64,000 nucleotides of DNA from contig OX638368.1 of NCBI GenBank assembly GCA_951812925.1, positions 27,777,187 to 27,841,186 of the forward strand, written 5' to 3'. The notes under the pieces were generated by a model. That model ran no database searches. It saw only the letters and a program-made list of their open reading frames with translations, and was not told the DNA's origin. The position numbers were made by a program, and so were the translations under genes. How positions within the stretch are numbered: position 1 is the stretch's first letter; every line of letters begins with the position of its first letter. Below, one piece after another: positions 11,166-22,460 of this stretch. This stretch comes from Calliopum simillimum. Lineage: Eukaryota > Arthropoda > Insecta > Diptera > Lauxaniidae.

Positions 11166-12704
11166 TATTCCGGATATAAAGAAGTCCGTTTCATTCAAAA
11201 GCGGACAGTTATGCCATTGATACAGGAATACATTTATACCTTATGACATTTATACCTTATTTAAAATCTAAGTTCTAAAAATGTTCATTTTTCATTTAAT
11301 CAATAACATTTTCAAGTGAAACTTTACCCGCCGGATATAAAGAATTAACTTTAATTACTTAGGTGTTTGTTATGTGTATGTATATGTTTCCTAGTATTAG
11401 TGCAATTTGTATGTTATGTTGTCTTTGTTTACGATCTCATTAATGTTGTTTATTGCGTCTTAGCATCGGCGAATGTATGAAAACAAAAGCAAAGGCATCA
11501 ACCCACAGAAACCATAGAGAAAAACAGAACAAACAATGGGAACGATTTCATTTGATTAGTAGAATCAACTAATTAATTAATTTTTTCAGGCGCATTAAAA
11601 TTAATTAACAGCTTGACAGCTATTATTCATGCGAAAGCATGAATTTTTTCAAGAATTAAAGATTTTTTCTCTATATTTATGTGATATATGGTAGATCTTA
11701 ACATTTTCCAATATAAACTCGTACTTACTTTCTTAAATTTGTTAATTTTTATAGATGCTAAATGCAAAGAAAAACTCTTAATATTGAATAATTTAATAAA
11801 ATCTTGCACAGTCTATAAAACTAAAGTAACAAATATTAAAAATTCAGTCAATAGCTTATTAAAAAACCAAGACGTATGAGTGACATTTAAGTGGTTGACC
11901 AACAATAATCAAATTTATAACATAAATAAACTAAAAATTCTCTACAAATTCTATATTTATGACATAAAAACCATATAGAATATGCTACTTAATGAGTTTT
12001 TCACTTTGCTTCAGTAAATTCCGTTTTATTTGGCTCTAAAAAATCTTAAGCGTAAATTTCTGTCTTTAAGTGCTTACCGTGTAATAAGTTCAATAAGCTT
12101 TACTTTAAGATTACACGTCTTACCCAGAAGTAGCTGCTCTGCATAATCTTAAATATTTAATCATTTATTTAATGCTTAATTTCCTTTTAAGCAAACAACT
12201 TTATCAATGTCCTTCTGCTGCCTTTGATGCCACCAATATACGTAATAAACTTGAAAACTTTCAAATTTTCTAAATTTTTAATGCAACACTAACCATCCGT
12301 TTAGACCAAATCAAGCAAATAACATTTTGACAGCTGGTGCAGCTCGTCGCCGCCGTTGTGCACAAGCCAACAAACGCACACTCAACAGAAAAAGTTAAAA
12401 GAAAAACGTAAAGCAAACAAACAAGCAAACTTTGTTTCGAAAAAACAAAAAAAAAATCTACTATTCGTACGTTTCTAATGAAAAAATAAAATAAAATCGA
12501 AATGTGGATAAAAAAAAGGAACTTAAGAACTCCATAGCTGGTGTAAAGTGTTGTAAAATGAAATCAGCAGAAATGCAGTGAAATCTAGTGAAAATTTGTT
12601 AAACGCTTGAAAAGTCGAAATGAAGTGTTGTTGGCACTGAAAAAAAAAAAAAAAAAGCCACAAGCAAATCAAGACAAAAATCTAAAAGAATTAAAGAAAA
12701 ATTA
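11166..12704. other. non-coding; one copy of the ATGACGTATGAG motif
   Basis: No gene or array seen. One copy of the recurrent 20-bp motif sits at 11869-11888. The region 12400-12660 is very A-rich with several A-runs (for example 12638-12655). Confidence 0.5.
11869..11888 (+). repeat. dispersed 20-bp motif, copy 1
   Basis: AAGACGTATGAGTGACATTT fits the consensus ACATGACGTATGAGTRACAT from its fourth base on. Flanks are not shared with the other copies beyond a few A/T bases. Confidence 0.6.
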
Positions 12705-13945
12705 CCATTTGACAGGTCTGGCAGGTTTTCGTAATAAAAAACAGGATTTTTTAGCAAGATGAAAAATTTTCAAGTTCAGGCGTGTCTATGTCTTTTTGAT
12801 CGAAGATAAAGAAAAGTGTGCCATAGAATATCATTTGACACGTTTTGTTAAAAACACAGTGCATTTTTGTAGTAAGAAAATTTTTGTTTTTTTTTTTTTT
12901 TTGATCGGAGAAAACTAACCAGGTTTGTCAGGTTTTCGTATTAAAAAACTGTAGTTTTTTAGCAGGAAGATAAATTTACATGCACAAGCGTGTCTATCTC
13001 TTTTTGATTGAAGATCAGAAAATTTACGAAATATAACCATTTGACAGGTTTGGCAGGTTTTCGTTTTAAAAAACAGGATTTCAAGCAACGATTGTCTATC
13101 TCTTTTTCATCGAAGATCTGGAATACTAAAGCAAAAATTACCATTCGACGGGTCTGGCAGATTTTCGTAGGAAAAAAAATGATTTTTTACGAGAAAGATA
13201 AATATTTAAGCACAGGCGTGCCTATTTATTTTTGTTCGTAGCTCTTGAAAAATTTACCAAAAGTTACAATTCGACAGGTTTGTCAGGTTTTTGTATTAAA
13301 AAACAGAATTTTTTTAAGTTGGAAGATAAATTTTCAAGCAAAGGCAAGGCTTTCTTTTTTTGATCGAAGATCAGGCCCACATGTTTAAATTATTACCAAT
13401 TGATAGGTTTGGCAGATTTTCGTAATTAAAAAGCAGGATTTTTAACCTGGAGAATAAATTCTTAAGCATAGGCATTTATGATCATATATCATGAAAAATT
13501 TACTGAAAATTGGCATTTGAAGCAAAATTTTCAACAAGAAGATCTAGAAAAATTTTCCAAAAACTTCTATTCGACAGGTTTGACAGGTTTTCGCATTAAA
13601 AACCGGATTATTTTTTTAGCTGTACTTTTGGCCATAGATCAGGAAAAGTTACTCAAATTTACCATTTGACAGGTTTTTGTATTAAGAAACCGATTTATTT
13701 AGCTGGAAGGTACATTTTCGAGCTTGTTTTTGTACTTTTGATCATAGATCAAGAAAAGTTACTCAAACTTATCATTTGACAGGTTTAGCAGGTTTTCATA
13801 TTAAAAATCAGGTTTGTTTTTTAGCAGGAAACAAGTTCAAGCACAGGCGAGTCTATCTGTTTTTGCTCGAAAACTAGGATAAATTTACCAAAAATAAACA
13901 TTTAACAGGTTTCGCAGGTTTTCGTTCCAAAAAAAAAAACATGAG
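12705..13945. repeat. tandem array, ~119-bp mean unit, about 11 copies
   Basis: Each unit carries ACCATTTGACAGGTTTGGCAGGTTTTCGTA, then AAAAACAGGATTTTTTAGC, AGATAAATTTTCAAGCACAGG, CGTGTCTATCTCTTTTTGATCGAAGATC and AAAATTTACCAAA, in that order. The GACAGGT core recurs near 12712, 12836 (degenerate), 12921, 13041, 13147, 13273, 13404, 13573, 13667, 13776 and 13905. Spacing is irregular (85-169 bp) because of indels. The copies 13573-13667-13776 share shortened units. Confidence 0.88.
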
Positions 13946-14084
13946 TTTGTCATTCTAATGTCGTGTTATAAAATTTTATTTGCATGCGCCTTAAAGTTCA
14001 ATCCTATTTGCAACAAAATATCAGATTCGGCTGAAATTTTATGCGAAGTAATTTGTTCTTACAGCCAACACAAAAATATCTCTT

Positions 14085-14535
14085 TCTATCATCATTTTCA
14101 ATAGCTTTCGAGATTTTTCCAATGTAAGTTATCGGTAAATTCGAAGAGATTTTTAAAATTTTGTCATTTTCATAAAAAAATTTAAATTTTAACTCATTGT
14201 GGGACTGAAAGACATTGTGATCCGTGTTCCAACCGCCATTTGACTTTTGTGGTTTCAAATTTGGCGCCCAACGTGGGGCATGAAAGACTTCGTGATCCAC
14301 GTTCCAACCGCCATTCGCATTTTTTGATTTCAAATTTTGGCGCCCAACGTGGGGATTAAAAGCCTTATTGATCCATGTTCCAACCGTCATTTGCCTTTCG
14401 TGATTTCAAATTTTGGCGCCCAATGTGGGAACTGAACTGTCATAATTTTAAAATAGTTTTCGAGATTTTTTCAATGTAAGTAATCAGTAAATTCAAAGAT
14501 ATCTCTAAGGGTTTGTCATTTTCGTAAAAAAATGG
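14085..14535. repeat. 352-bp-spaced direct duplication bracketing the first 76-bp cluster
   Basis: About 100 bp at 14085-14190 (ATAGCTTTCGAGATTTTTCC, AATGTAAGTTATCGGTAAATTC, TTTGTCATTTTCATAAAAAAA) recurs at 14437-14540 with roughly 80% similarity by eye. The two flanks enclose the 76-bp units, so cluster plus flank forms a larger repeat unit of about 352 bp. Confidence 0.75.
14190..14440 (+). repeat. 76-bp satellite with tRNA-Lys PBS-like core, cluster 1 (3 full copies)
   Basis: Cores at 14262, 14338 and 14414 are spaced exactly 76 bp. The first is TGGCGCCCAACGTGGGGC, the reverse complement of the 3' end of a tRNA-Lys(CUU) including CCA, as I recall that tRNA. The third has two changes (AATGTGGGA). 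The rest of each unit reads (A/T)TGAAAGACTTCGTGATCC, then GTTCCAACCGCCATTCGC, then CTTTTGTGATTTCAAATTT. A broken fourth core is at about 14193. A 76-bp period is not a multiple of three, so reading frames through it are not conserved and the array is not coding. Confidence 0.9.
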
Positions 14536-15153
14536 TAAATTTTACTCAAATTCTTCAAAACTCGCCAAATTTCTCTCCGTGTAACATTGCAATTTAAAGT
14601 AACCGATACCATACATAAGTATTTTCATCTCTATATACTTTATTTTTTAAGTGCAATTCATGTCACAGTTAAGTATCGCAGAGATAGTGTTAGATAAAAA
14701 AAGAAATCACAGCAAGACAAGGAAGAAGCATTTTGCAAAAACGTAGTGATAAAGTTACTCGTCGTAACGTGGTTACTACGCTAGATAAAAATATTGTGAA
14801 TTCCAAGTGTGACAAATGGCAAAACGAAAATGCTGTCACTTTTACGAGCATGCGTTTTTTTTTTACTACACTTTCTTGGACTTGGCATTAGATGATACTC
14901 GTCGTCGTAGTATGCACGAAAGAAGAAATTTGTAACTTTATAAGTACTTAGTACTTGGATTTTCATTGCGTCTCTTGCATTTTTCCTCATTTTTCATAAT
15001 TTAATTTTTTTTTTTTAGTGCTTTGAAAGTGCTGTACGAGCAGCAAATAATTTGCACTGCTTCATTTGCTGCATTTGAATGATTTGATTTTTTCGTATTT
15101 TGAGACAAGACACTTTTGTGAATAGGTTTTCATTAAAAAAATAAAAAAATTAC

Positions 15154-15173
15154 GACATGACGTATGAGGTACC
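15154..15173 (+). repeat. dispersed 20-bp motif, copy 2
   Basis: GACATGACGTATGAGGTACC. It faces copy 3 (16295-16314) as an inverted pair about 1.1 kb apart, but the sequence inside the pair shows no other transposon hallmark. Confidence 0.6.
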
Positions 15174-16099
15174 TTTAAATGCAAACGTTGTAAAAATTTA
15201 GTTTTAAACAAAATTGGTAAGTGAAATTTTCTTTAAACGTAAGTTTAATTAAAGCTTAAGGTGTTGTTAATAATCTTGATGAGAATTTAAACAATTGCTT
15301 TCAGTGGATTTTGAGTAATTTTCGGCAGAATCATAAGACTTCTAAAATATTTTTTTTCAAATTTTCATAAATTTGAAGCAAATGAAATTAGAAGACTCAA
15401 TTAAACGTTAGTGAAAACGAAATTGTATGAACAGCTTTTGAGTAAAACATGGTCCAACAAACTAATTTTCCCCAACAGAAATTTTTCAAATTATAAGCTG
15501 AAATGAAGCATATCTTAATTTATTTGTCATTTAATAGAAATTGCTAATAGCGCAACATAAATCCCACTGGCAAGCATCTTACGCCTATTTTTCCACAACA
15601 CTTCTGATTGAAATAAAATGTAAAAAAAACCTGCCCGCCCAAAAATAGCGCACCTGCTTCAAAATGCTACATCGTTATCTAAAACAAACAACGTGAATCA
15701 ATTTGATACAAATTTGCTCATTTTACAAAGTAGAAGTAAAACTTGTAGAGTACATCAACATAATCAGCCATCAGTAGCAGGCTCTGTTGGTAGATTTTTC
15801 AATGTCTCATAATGCCAACAACGCAAACAATCACCCTCCCGCACACCCATCCAACTCAAATTGCGATTACTTCAACTTCATCTTTCTTGCGCTGCTTCTT
15901 GATTATCATCTCTTGCATCTACTTTGTGTGGTTTCCATTTCAACCACAAAACTTCCTAACCAGAAGGAGGCCACTTAAATGGCAGTGGCGTCAGCGACAA
16001 TCAACACACATATATACTCTCATACAAGTTTATCCGCCACTTAAGACATAAGCGCACTCAATCGCAATAGCATGTCTTAGGCATACGACGCGCGACGTT

Positions 16100-16123
16100 G
16101 GCACACGCTGTTATTCGTGTGCC
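16100..16123. other. hairpin with perfect 8-bp GC-rich stem followed by T5
   Basis: GGCACACG / CGTGTGCC with an 8-nt loop (CTGTTATT), then TTTTTG. It stands out in AT-rich DNA. In a nuclear genome this need not be a terminator, and no adjacent small RNA gene is recognised. Confidence 0.5.
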
Positions 16124-16294
16124 TTTTTGTTCGGAAACAAAAAAATGAAAAAAATTCCGAAAAATCAAATAAACAAAGTTAAAATTATGCAAAGAAAACA
16201 GAAAGTGAAATATTTTAAATTAACCCATTTGGTGCTAGCCTTACTGTAAAGTTGAGTTAAGCAAAAATTTTTTTAAAATTAATCATTAATCATT

Positions 16295-16314
16295 ATGTTA
16301 CTCATACGTCAAGT
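16295..16314 (-). repeat. dispersed 20-bp motif, copy 3 (inverted)
   Basis: The minus strand reads CACTTGACGTATGAGTAACA; it fits the consensus except at the first few bases. Confidence 0.6.
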
Positions 16315-16389
16315 GGTCCCAAATATTTACATTCTATGCAGCAGCACACTCACACCACCCGTCCCCAACAGCTAGCATCGGCAAACAGC

Positions 16390-17160
16390 ACATGCGGCCA
16401 CTCCACTTCATGATCAGCATTCCAACCGCCAGTCGCCTTTGACGATTTCAAATTTTTATGCCTAACGTGGGGCCTCAAAGGCTTCGCGTTGCGCGTTCCA
16501 ACCGCCATTCGCCTTTCGTGATTTCAAGTTTTGGCGCCCAACGCGGAAACTGAGAGAATTCGTGATCAACGTTTTAACAGCCAGTCGCCTTTGATGTTTG
16601 AAAATTTTGGCACCCAACGTGGAGACTGAAGAACTTCGTAAACCGCATTTCAACCGCCAGTCGCTTTTGATGTTTAAAATTTTTAGCGCCCAACGTGGGG
16701 AATGAAAGTCTTCTTGATCCGCATTCTAACCGCCACTTGCCTTTTGTGGTTTCCAATTTCGGGGCCCAAGTAGGAGCCTGAAAGACTTTGTGATCCGTGT
16801 TCCAACCACAATTCACCTTTTGTGATTTCAAATTTTGACGCCCAAAGTGGGGACTGAAAAACTTCCTGATCCGCGTTACAACCGTCTTTCGCCTTTTGTG
16901 ATTTCAAATTTTAGCGCCCAACAAGGAGACTGAAAGACTTCGTGATCAGCATTCCAATGGCCAACCATCCTGGATGATTTCAAAATTTTGGCGTCCAACG
17001 TGGGAACTCAAGGGCTTTGTGATCCACGTTCCAACCGCTATTCGACATCGATGATTTCAAATTTTGGCACCCAACGTGGGAACTGAAAGACTTTGTGTTC
17101 CGAGTTTCAACCGCTTTCAACTTTTGTGGTTTCAAATTTTGGCGCCCAACGTAGAGAGAA
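16390..17160 (+). repeat. 76-bp satellite with tRNA-Lys PBS-like core, cluster 2 (10 copies)
   Basis: Cores start near 16457, 16531, 16607, 16684, 16759, 16835, 16911, 16988, 17064 and 17139, with spacings of 74-77 bp. Variants include TTGGCACCCAACGTGGAGAC, TTAGCGCCCAACGTGGGGAA and TTGGCGTCCAACGTGGGAAC. The accompanying unit (GACTTCGTGATCC...GTTCCAACCGCCATTCGCCTTTTG) is the same as in cluster 1, with 15-25% divergence by eye. The minus-strand frames with repeated GWN/VGRQNLK peptides are by-products of the array. Confidence 0.92.
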
Positions 17161-18869
17161 TTCAGTTTTTTTTTTAGTATTTGATTCCTAATCAAATGAT
17201 ACTCTCAACAAAATTGCTTCAGTAGTTTCAGAGTTATCATTGATAAAACTTCGAGCATAATTTTTCTCTTTGTAAATGACATTCAATTTCATTGGTGTAC
17301 AAAATGGGTTAAAGTTAACATAAAAAAGTCGCTGCTGGAGGTTTTTAAAGCCAAATCCAGGCTAAGCTGCGCTTTTGCTTTATTAAAATAATTGATTACT
17401 TGATTTGCTTTAGCGTTAGCGTTAAACGCAGCTGAAAACGTAGCAGAAAATTGAAGGCTATTACAAAGAAAAAAGACCAGTGGCTGATGAAGCAAAGAAA
17501 TAGTGGCAATAAAATTAAAATGCGAAACATATCAATTGCCGTGGTAATAAGCGGCTGCGGCTAGCAAGCATTTAGCATAGCAGTCAGTCTTTGGCAGCAA
17601 TTTAAGGGTGGTCAATAGTAATGGCAACATGCTACTGTAGAGCGTTAAGCAAATAAACATTATGGACATATCAAAGTGCTCATTTAAATGTATATCACAT
17701 CTAAAATTTATCTTAAATCACAAAGGGTTTCACAAAATTTGCTCCCTCATTGCTTTATAAGATGCCAGCGGCAAAGGCTGATTGATGATCATGTTATTAG
17801 ACATGTTCCCAAAACAAATGAGGACGAAATATTACCGAGAGAGAGAGAAAAAAAAGTAGAAAAAGTTTATGTAAATTTCAAATGGATTTAGCAGCACATT
17901 AGTAATGCCTAAGTGAAAATAAAAGTGCCTTAAGATAGGCAATGAAAATTTAATTTAAACCGTTTGCGCACACAAAGCTGCAAAGGCTAAATATTAAATA
18001 TCTGATGCAAAGTCAGTCAGAGTTTGAGCACCAGCTCCATTCCCATACACACTCGCACACATTTTCGTACTTAGCTTATTGCTCTAGAGGATATAGAGAA
18101 TTTTTTTCTTCTTCATTTTTTCTACTTTTTGTAATTCTCTATTCCCTTGTGTTTCGCTTTGATTTTATTTCCCTCATTTTGAATTGTAATTTGTTCCTGC
18201 AATTATCTTAATTTTTCCTTTGCAATCATAGCTTCCTTTTCATATTAGGGATACTCATTGCTGTTTGTGTGTGTAAAAATATACAGACAAGAAATATTTG
18301 TGTGCGTGTGAATATTGTTGATTGACAGTCAGTTGGTTTTGACAGTCATACAATACAAATTTTATTAATTTTGTTTTTTTTTGTATAGTTGTATATTTGC
18401 ACATAGAAAAGCGCAGTTATAATAAGTTATAATTGAATTTGAATTGGTAAATTAAAGCAATGAATTGTTTTACACTAAGAAAAAATAACTTCATAATTTG
18501 TTTTCTACTTTGCTTGAAATTAACTCAAAAATTATTAAAATGATTTTGTTGTTTTTTGAAAAGAATGTTCTCCAAACAACAAAACTAATAGATTTAAATA
18601 AATAAATAAATGAATAAAATAAATAAATGACATTTATATGAAATAACGTCATAAGTGATATGCTGCTTTGGTCGATTCGCCCCTCCCGGTGACAGAAACA
18701 GAGAAAGGCCCAGCACAACATGAAACAACGAGCTGAAGAACGAAAAAGTTTTACAGCGTTTGTTCATGCTCTATACTAAATAGTAGAAGTAGTATTGGTC
18801 AGACTTCACATATTTGTCAAAATTCATTTTATATTTAAGTACGCACATAAAAATGTTTAAAAATATTTT
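17161..18869. other. non-coding, no structure recognised
   Basis: AT-rich, with no supported gene or array. AAATAAATAAATGAATAAAA-type repeats occur near 18597-18630. Confidence 0.5.
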
Positions 18870-19354
18870 GAAATATGGGTTTTTTAATATGTTTAATAAG
18901 AATTTTCATAAAACTTAATCTATTCAATCAAATTCAACAACCAACTAAATATTTCGAAAAATGTCATGAGAATTTTTTTTTTATTTTATGTATTTCGAAA
19001 AATGTCATGGGATTTTTTTTATTTAATGACATTTTTTCTAAAATTCATATCAAAAAATGTCATGGGATTTTTTTTTTTTTAATTTCATTAGACTTTTTCC
19101 AAAATTGTATTTAAAAGGTTGGGAACAACGTTAACCCAAAAATTATTTCGAAAATTGACATGGGATTTTTTTTTAATATCATCGGAATTTTATTTTAAAG
19201 TTTCAACAGTATCTTAAAATTTATTTCCAAAAATATATAAGGATTTGGTTTTGTTTCATGAGATTTTTCTTAAATTTAATTAAGGAAGTCAGATAAGACG
19301 GCAACATAAAATTTATATTCAAAAATGTCATAGGACTTTTTTTTGTTACAATAA
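18870..19354. repeat. degenerate minisatellite (AAAATGTCATGGGATTTTT), left part
   Basis: Irregular units with AAAAATGTCATGGGATTTTTTTT, then TTTCATGAGATTTTTTC, AAAATTTATTTAGGAAGTCGG and ATACAACAGCAACTTAAAATTTAT, full period about 95 bp. The same array resumes at 21594 after two inverted-repeat elements, showing that they inserted into it. Confidence 0.8.
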
Positions 19355-19358
19355 CACT

Positions 19359-20860
19359 CACACCTCTCCCCACGTGTTTTAAATAAAAAGTGCTTGCACC
19401 CAAAATGTTTTTTTGGGGAAATATGCGGAATGCCTCTAGGATCAAACATATATAGCTCTTTTCTCAAAGTGAACGGCACTTTTTCAAACCAGGGCCAAAA
19501 AACCCATTTTTTAACACTGTGCTCTGTACTAAAACCAAAAAAAAAAAAGTTTACCAAAACGAATACAAAAAAAGAGTATGCAGAAAGTAACCTGCTTCTC
19601 CGTAGATTAAAAAACAGTAAACCGAAAAACCCTATAAAATATCGTTTACGAGATATTGCGTTTTTACTTAATTTTTTGTGTTTCTATGAAAAAATTTAGT
19701 TTTTGCGTACAAAAAAAATAATGATCAATATATAGAAACAAAAATAGTCAATTCTGATTTTTTGATGCTTAATCCGAATCAGGTCTTAAAATTGCTCTAT
19801 CACTTCTGGATTTTGTGATATTCTAACCTGAAATTTTGACATGTACGATTTTTTCACAACTTTTGAGGTTATATAATTAGACCAGGTAATTGTTTGTCTT
19901 AAAACTTGATAAGATTTTTAAAAGTTTCATTATTTTTCTTTAAAACTCATTTTAATTTATACCAATATCTTTATTTTCCTCCGAAATATCCTTACCTAAA
20001 AAAAGTTCAAAAAATGCACGAAATACGCCATTGCCAGCACTGGTTGATTTATATGGAAAGTTCTTAAAAAGGATTATGATGTTTAAGAATGGAAAAAATT
20101 TTGGTAAATATTAATCATTGTCACTTGTAATTTATCATAATCATTTTTAGCAACTTTTTGTATAAATCAACCAATGTTGGTAATTTCGTATTTTGTGCAT
20201 TTTTGCAACTTTTCTTAGACTAGGATATTTCGGAGAAAAATAAAGATATCGATATAAATCAAAGTGAGTTTTGAAGAAAAAAAATAGTACTTTTAAAAAC
20301 TTTATCGAGTTTTATGATAAACAATTACCTGCCCCTGATATATAACTTCAAAAGTGGTGAAAAAACCATACATGCGAAAATTTCAGGTTAGAATATCTCA
20401 AAAATCAGAAGTGATAGAGCAATTTTAAGACCAGATTCGGATTTAGCATCAAAAAAGACATTAGAATTGATCATTTTGGTTTCTTTATATTGATCATTAT
20501 TTTTTTTGTACGCAAAAATTAAATTTTTTAATAGAAAAACAAAAAATTAAGTAAAAACGCTATATATCGTAAACGATATTTTGTAAGGTTCTTCAGTTTA
20601 CTGTTTTTTAATCCACAGACAAGCAGATTACTTTTTGCATACTCTTTTTTGGTATTTGTTTTAGTAAACTTTTTTTTTTTTTGGTTTTAGTATAGAGCAC
20701 AGTGTTAAAAAATTTGTTTTTTGGCCCTGGTTTGAAAAAGTGCCGTTCACTTTGAAAAAAGAGCTATCTATGTTTGATGCTAGAGGCATTCCGCATATTT
20801 CCCCAAAAAAACATATTGGGTGCAAGCACTTTTTATTTAAAACACGTGGGGAGAGGTGTG
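19359..20860. mobile_element. long inverted-repeat element IR1 (~1.5 kb, ~0.7-kb arms)
   Basis: Begins CACACCTCTCCCCACGTGTT and ends with its inverse. The arms pair over about 19359-20050 and 20160-20860, with a loop of about 110 bp. Matching landmarks are GTGCTTGCACCC, ATATGCGGAATGCCTCTAG, AAAGTGAACGGCACTTTTTC, ACACTGTGCTC, GAAGTGATAGAGCAATTTTAAG, and ATATGG..TATAAATCAACC near the tips. CACT lies on both sides (19355-19358 and 20861-20864) and may be a 4-bp target duplication. The mirrored frames on opposite strands are palindrome shadows, not genes. No transposase is present, so it is a foldback or MITE-like non-autonomous element. Confidence 0.85.
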
Positions 20861-21593
20861 CACTGAGGAACAAAATTTGGTCGAAAAAAGTTAACTCTGA
20901 TCTGACGCTGCGGGGTGAAAATATAGGTAAAAAAAGACCATTTGGCCCATTTTGTTCAAGTCGGCTCTAGTTTTCGAGAAAAGGCGGTTTGAATTTTGGA
21001 CCTTGAACTATGTAGTTTTTTCGATATATTTTATTTCCCGACCTACGCTAAATATCTCTAAAAAAAACATTTTTTGCAAATCTTTCTTAGTTGTCAGAAA
21101 GCATCATTTTGATAAAGCGTTTTTTACGTTAAATTTCTTAGATGGCTCACTTGAGAAATTCTTGCCCATATGCCACATGTGTTATATCAAAGTGCTTGTA
21201 AGGATCTCAGCTATAGGTTAAAAGGCATGAATCTACCACTTGGGTGATTACTATTGAGCCGAATGACATAAAAGGCGAAAAATATCACTTTTTTGGGAAT
21301 TTTGTGTTCTAACTTGCCGGAAATGCATTTTAAAGGACCAATTTGTTGCTAAAAGTTGTAGATATAGATGAGACGAACAAAACCTCATCATCAGATGCAA
21401 TAAAACTTAATTTGCTTAAGAGATATATCGAAAAAACCACATAGTACAAGGTCCAAAATTCAAACGGCCTTTTCTCGAAAACTAGAACCAACTTGAACAA
21501 AATGGGGCAAATGGTCTTTTTTTTTACCTATATTTTCACCCCGCAGCGTCAGATCCGAGTTAACTTTTTTCGACCAAATTTTGTTCCACAGAG
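20861..21593. mobile_element. inverted-repeat element IR2 (~0.73 kb, ~0.2-kb arms)
   Basis: The left arm, about 20861-21060, begins CACTGAGGAACAAAATTTGG, then TTAACTCTGATCTGACGC and TTTTCGAGAAAAGGC. The right arm, about 21405-21593, is its inverse and ends in CCACAGAG. The arms match closely; the central ~345 bp is not inverted. IR1 sits immediately inside or against its left end: the CACT that starts IR2 is duplicated in front of IR1. It is flanked by the minisatellite on the right. No transposase. Confidence 0.82.
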
Positions 21594-22460
21594 TAATTTA
21601 ATGAGATTTTCCTTAAAATGTAATTTAAGACATCAGATATAATGGTAAGTTTAAAATTATTTAAAAATTGTCATGGGATTTTTTTGTTATGTTATAAATT
21701 TTTTCTAAAATTATTTTTTTAGGAAGTCAGGATACAACAGCAACATAAAATTAGATTCAAAAAGTTTGTTGGGTATTTTTTAATTTCAAGAGATTTGTTT
21801 CAAAATTTTATTTAAAAGAGCATGTAACACAGTAACTTAAAATTTATTACCAAAAATATCGTGAGATTTTTTTTGTTTCAAAAGATTTTTCCAAAAAATT
21901 CACCTTAGGAAGTCGGATACAACAACAAATTAAAATATGCATGTTTCCAAAAAAGTCGTGAAATTTTTTTTTGTTTCAGGAGATTTTCCCAAAAAATTTA
22001 TTTGAAGAAGTCGGATACAATAAAAAATTAAAATATGTATGTTTCAAAAAAAAAACATGCGATTTTTTTATCGCGTGAGATTTTTTATCTCATGCCATTT
22101 TTTCTAACCTTTAGTTTAATTAAGTCAGTTTCTTATTTGCCGGCATCATGAAATTTATATCCAAAAATGTCATTGTATTTTTTTTTAATTCCTGAAATGT
22201 TTTCCACAAAATTTCCAAAAATTTTATCGGATTTATTTTTAATTTCTTGAATTTTTTCTTAAATTTTATTAAGTGAGTCGGGTATATCAGTAACTTAAAA
22301 TTTATTTCCAAATATTTCATTGAATTTTTTTTTGGTTTCACGAGATTTTTTAAAAAAATTTATTTTCAGAAACCATGACATTTTTTTTATCTCATGGGAT
22401 TTTTCTTATCTCATGAGATTTTTTTTCTTATGACATTTTTTTTAAAATTTAGTTTAGAAT
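21594..22460. repeat. degenerate minisatellite (AAAATGTCATGGGATTTTT), right part
   Basis: Continuation of the array at 18870-19354, with repeated AAAATTTATTTCCAAAAATG, TCATGGGATTTTTT and GGAAGTCGGATACAACA words. Later units (22330-22440) shrink to TCATGAGATTTTTTT blocks. Confidence 0.8.

Larger units (their letters stand above)
14541..16385. other. non-coding between the two 76-bp clusters
   Basis: No gene supported. It contains two copies of the ATGACGTATGAG motif in opposite orientation (15154-15173 and 16295-16314) and a perfect 8-bp-stem hairpin at 16100-16123. Confidence 0.5.

Noticed and set aside
16462..17195. Minus-strand frames with GWNxDH / VGRQNLK repeated peptides
   Set aside because: Products of the 76-bp satellite; frames break at each unit and carry no domain.
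19394..20873. Similar proteins on opposite strands (FFGEICGMPL..., ~100 and 70 codons)
   Set aside because: They are the two arms of inverted repeat IR1 read in mirror image; length and sequence suggest chance frames.
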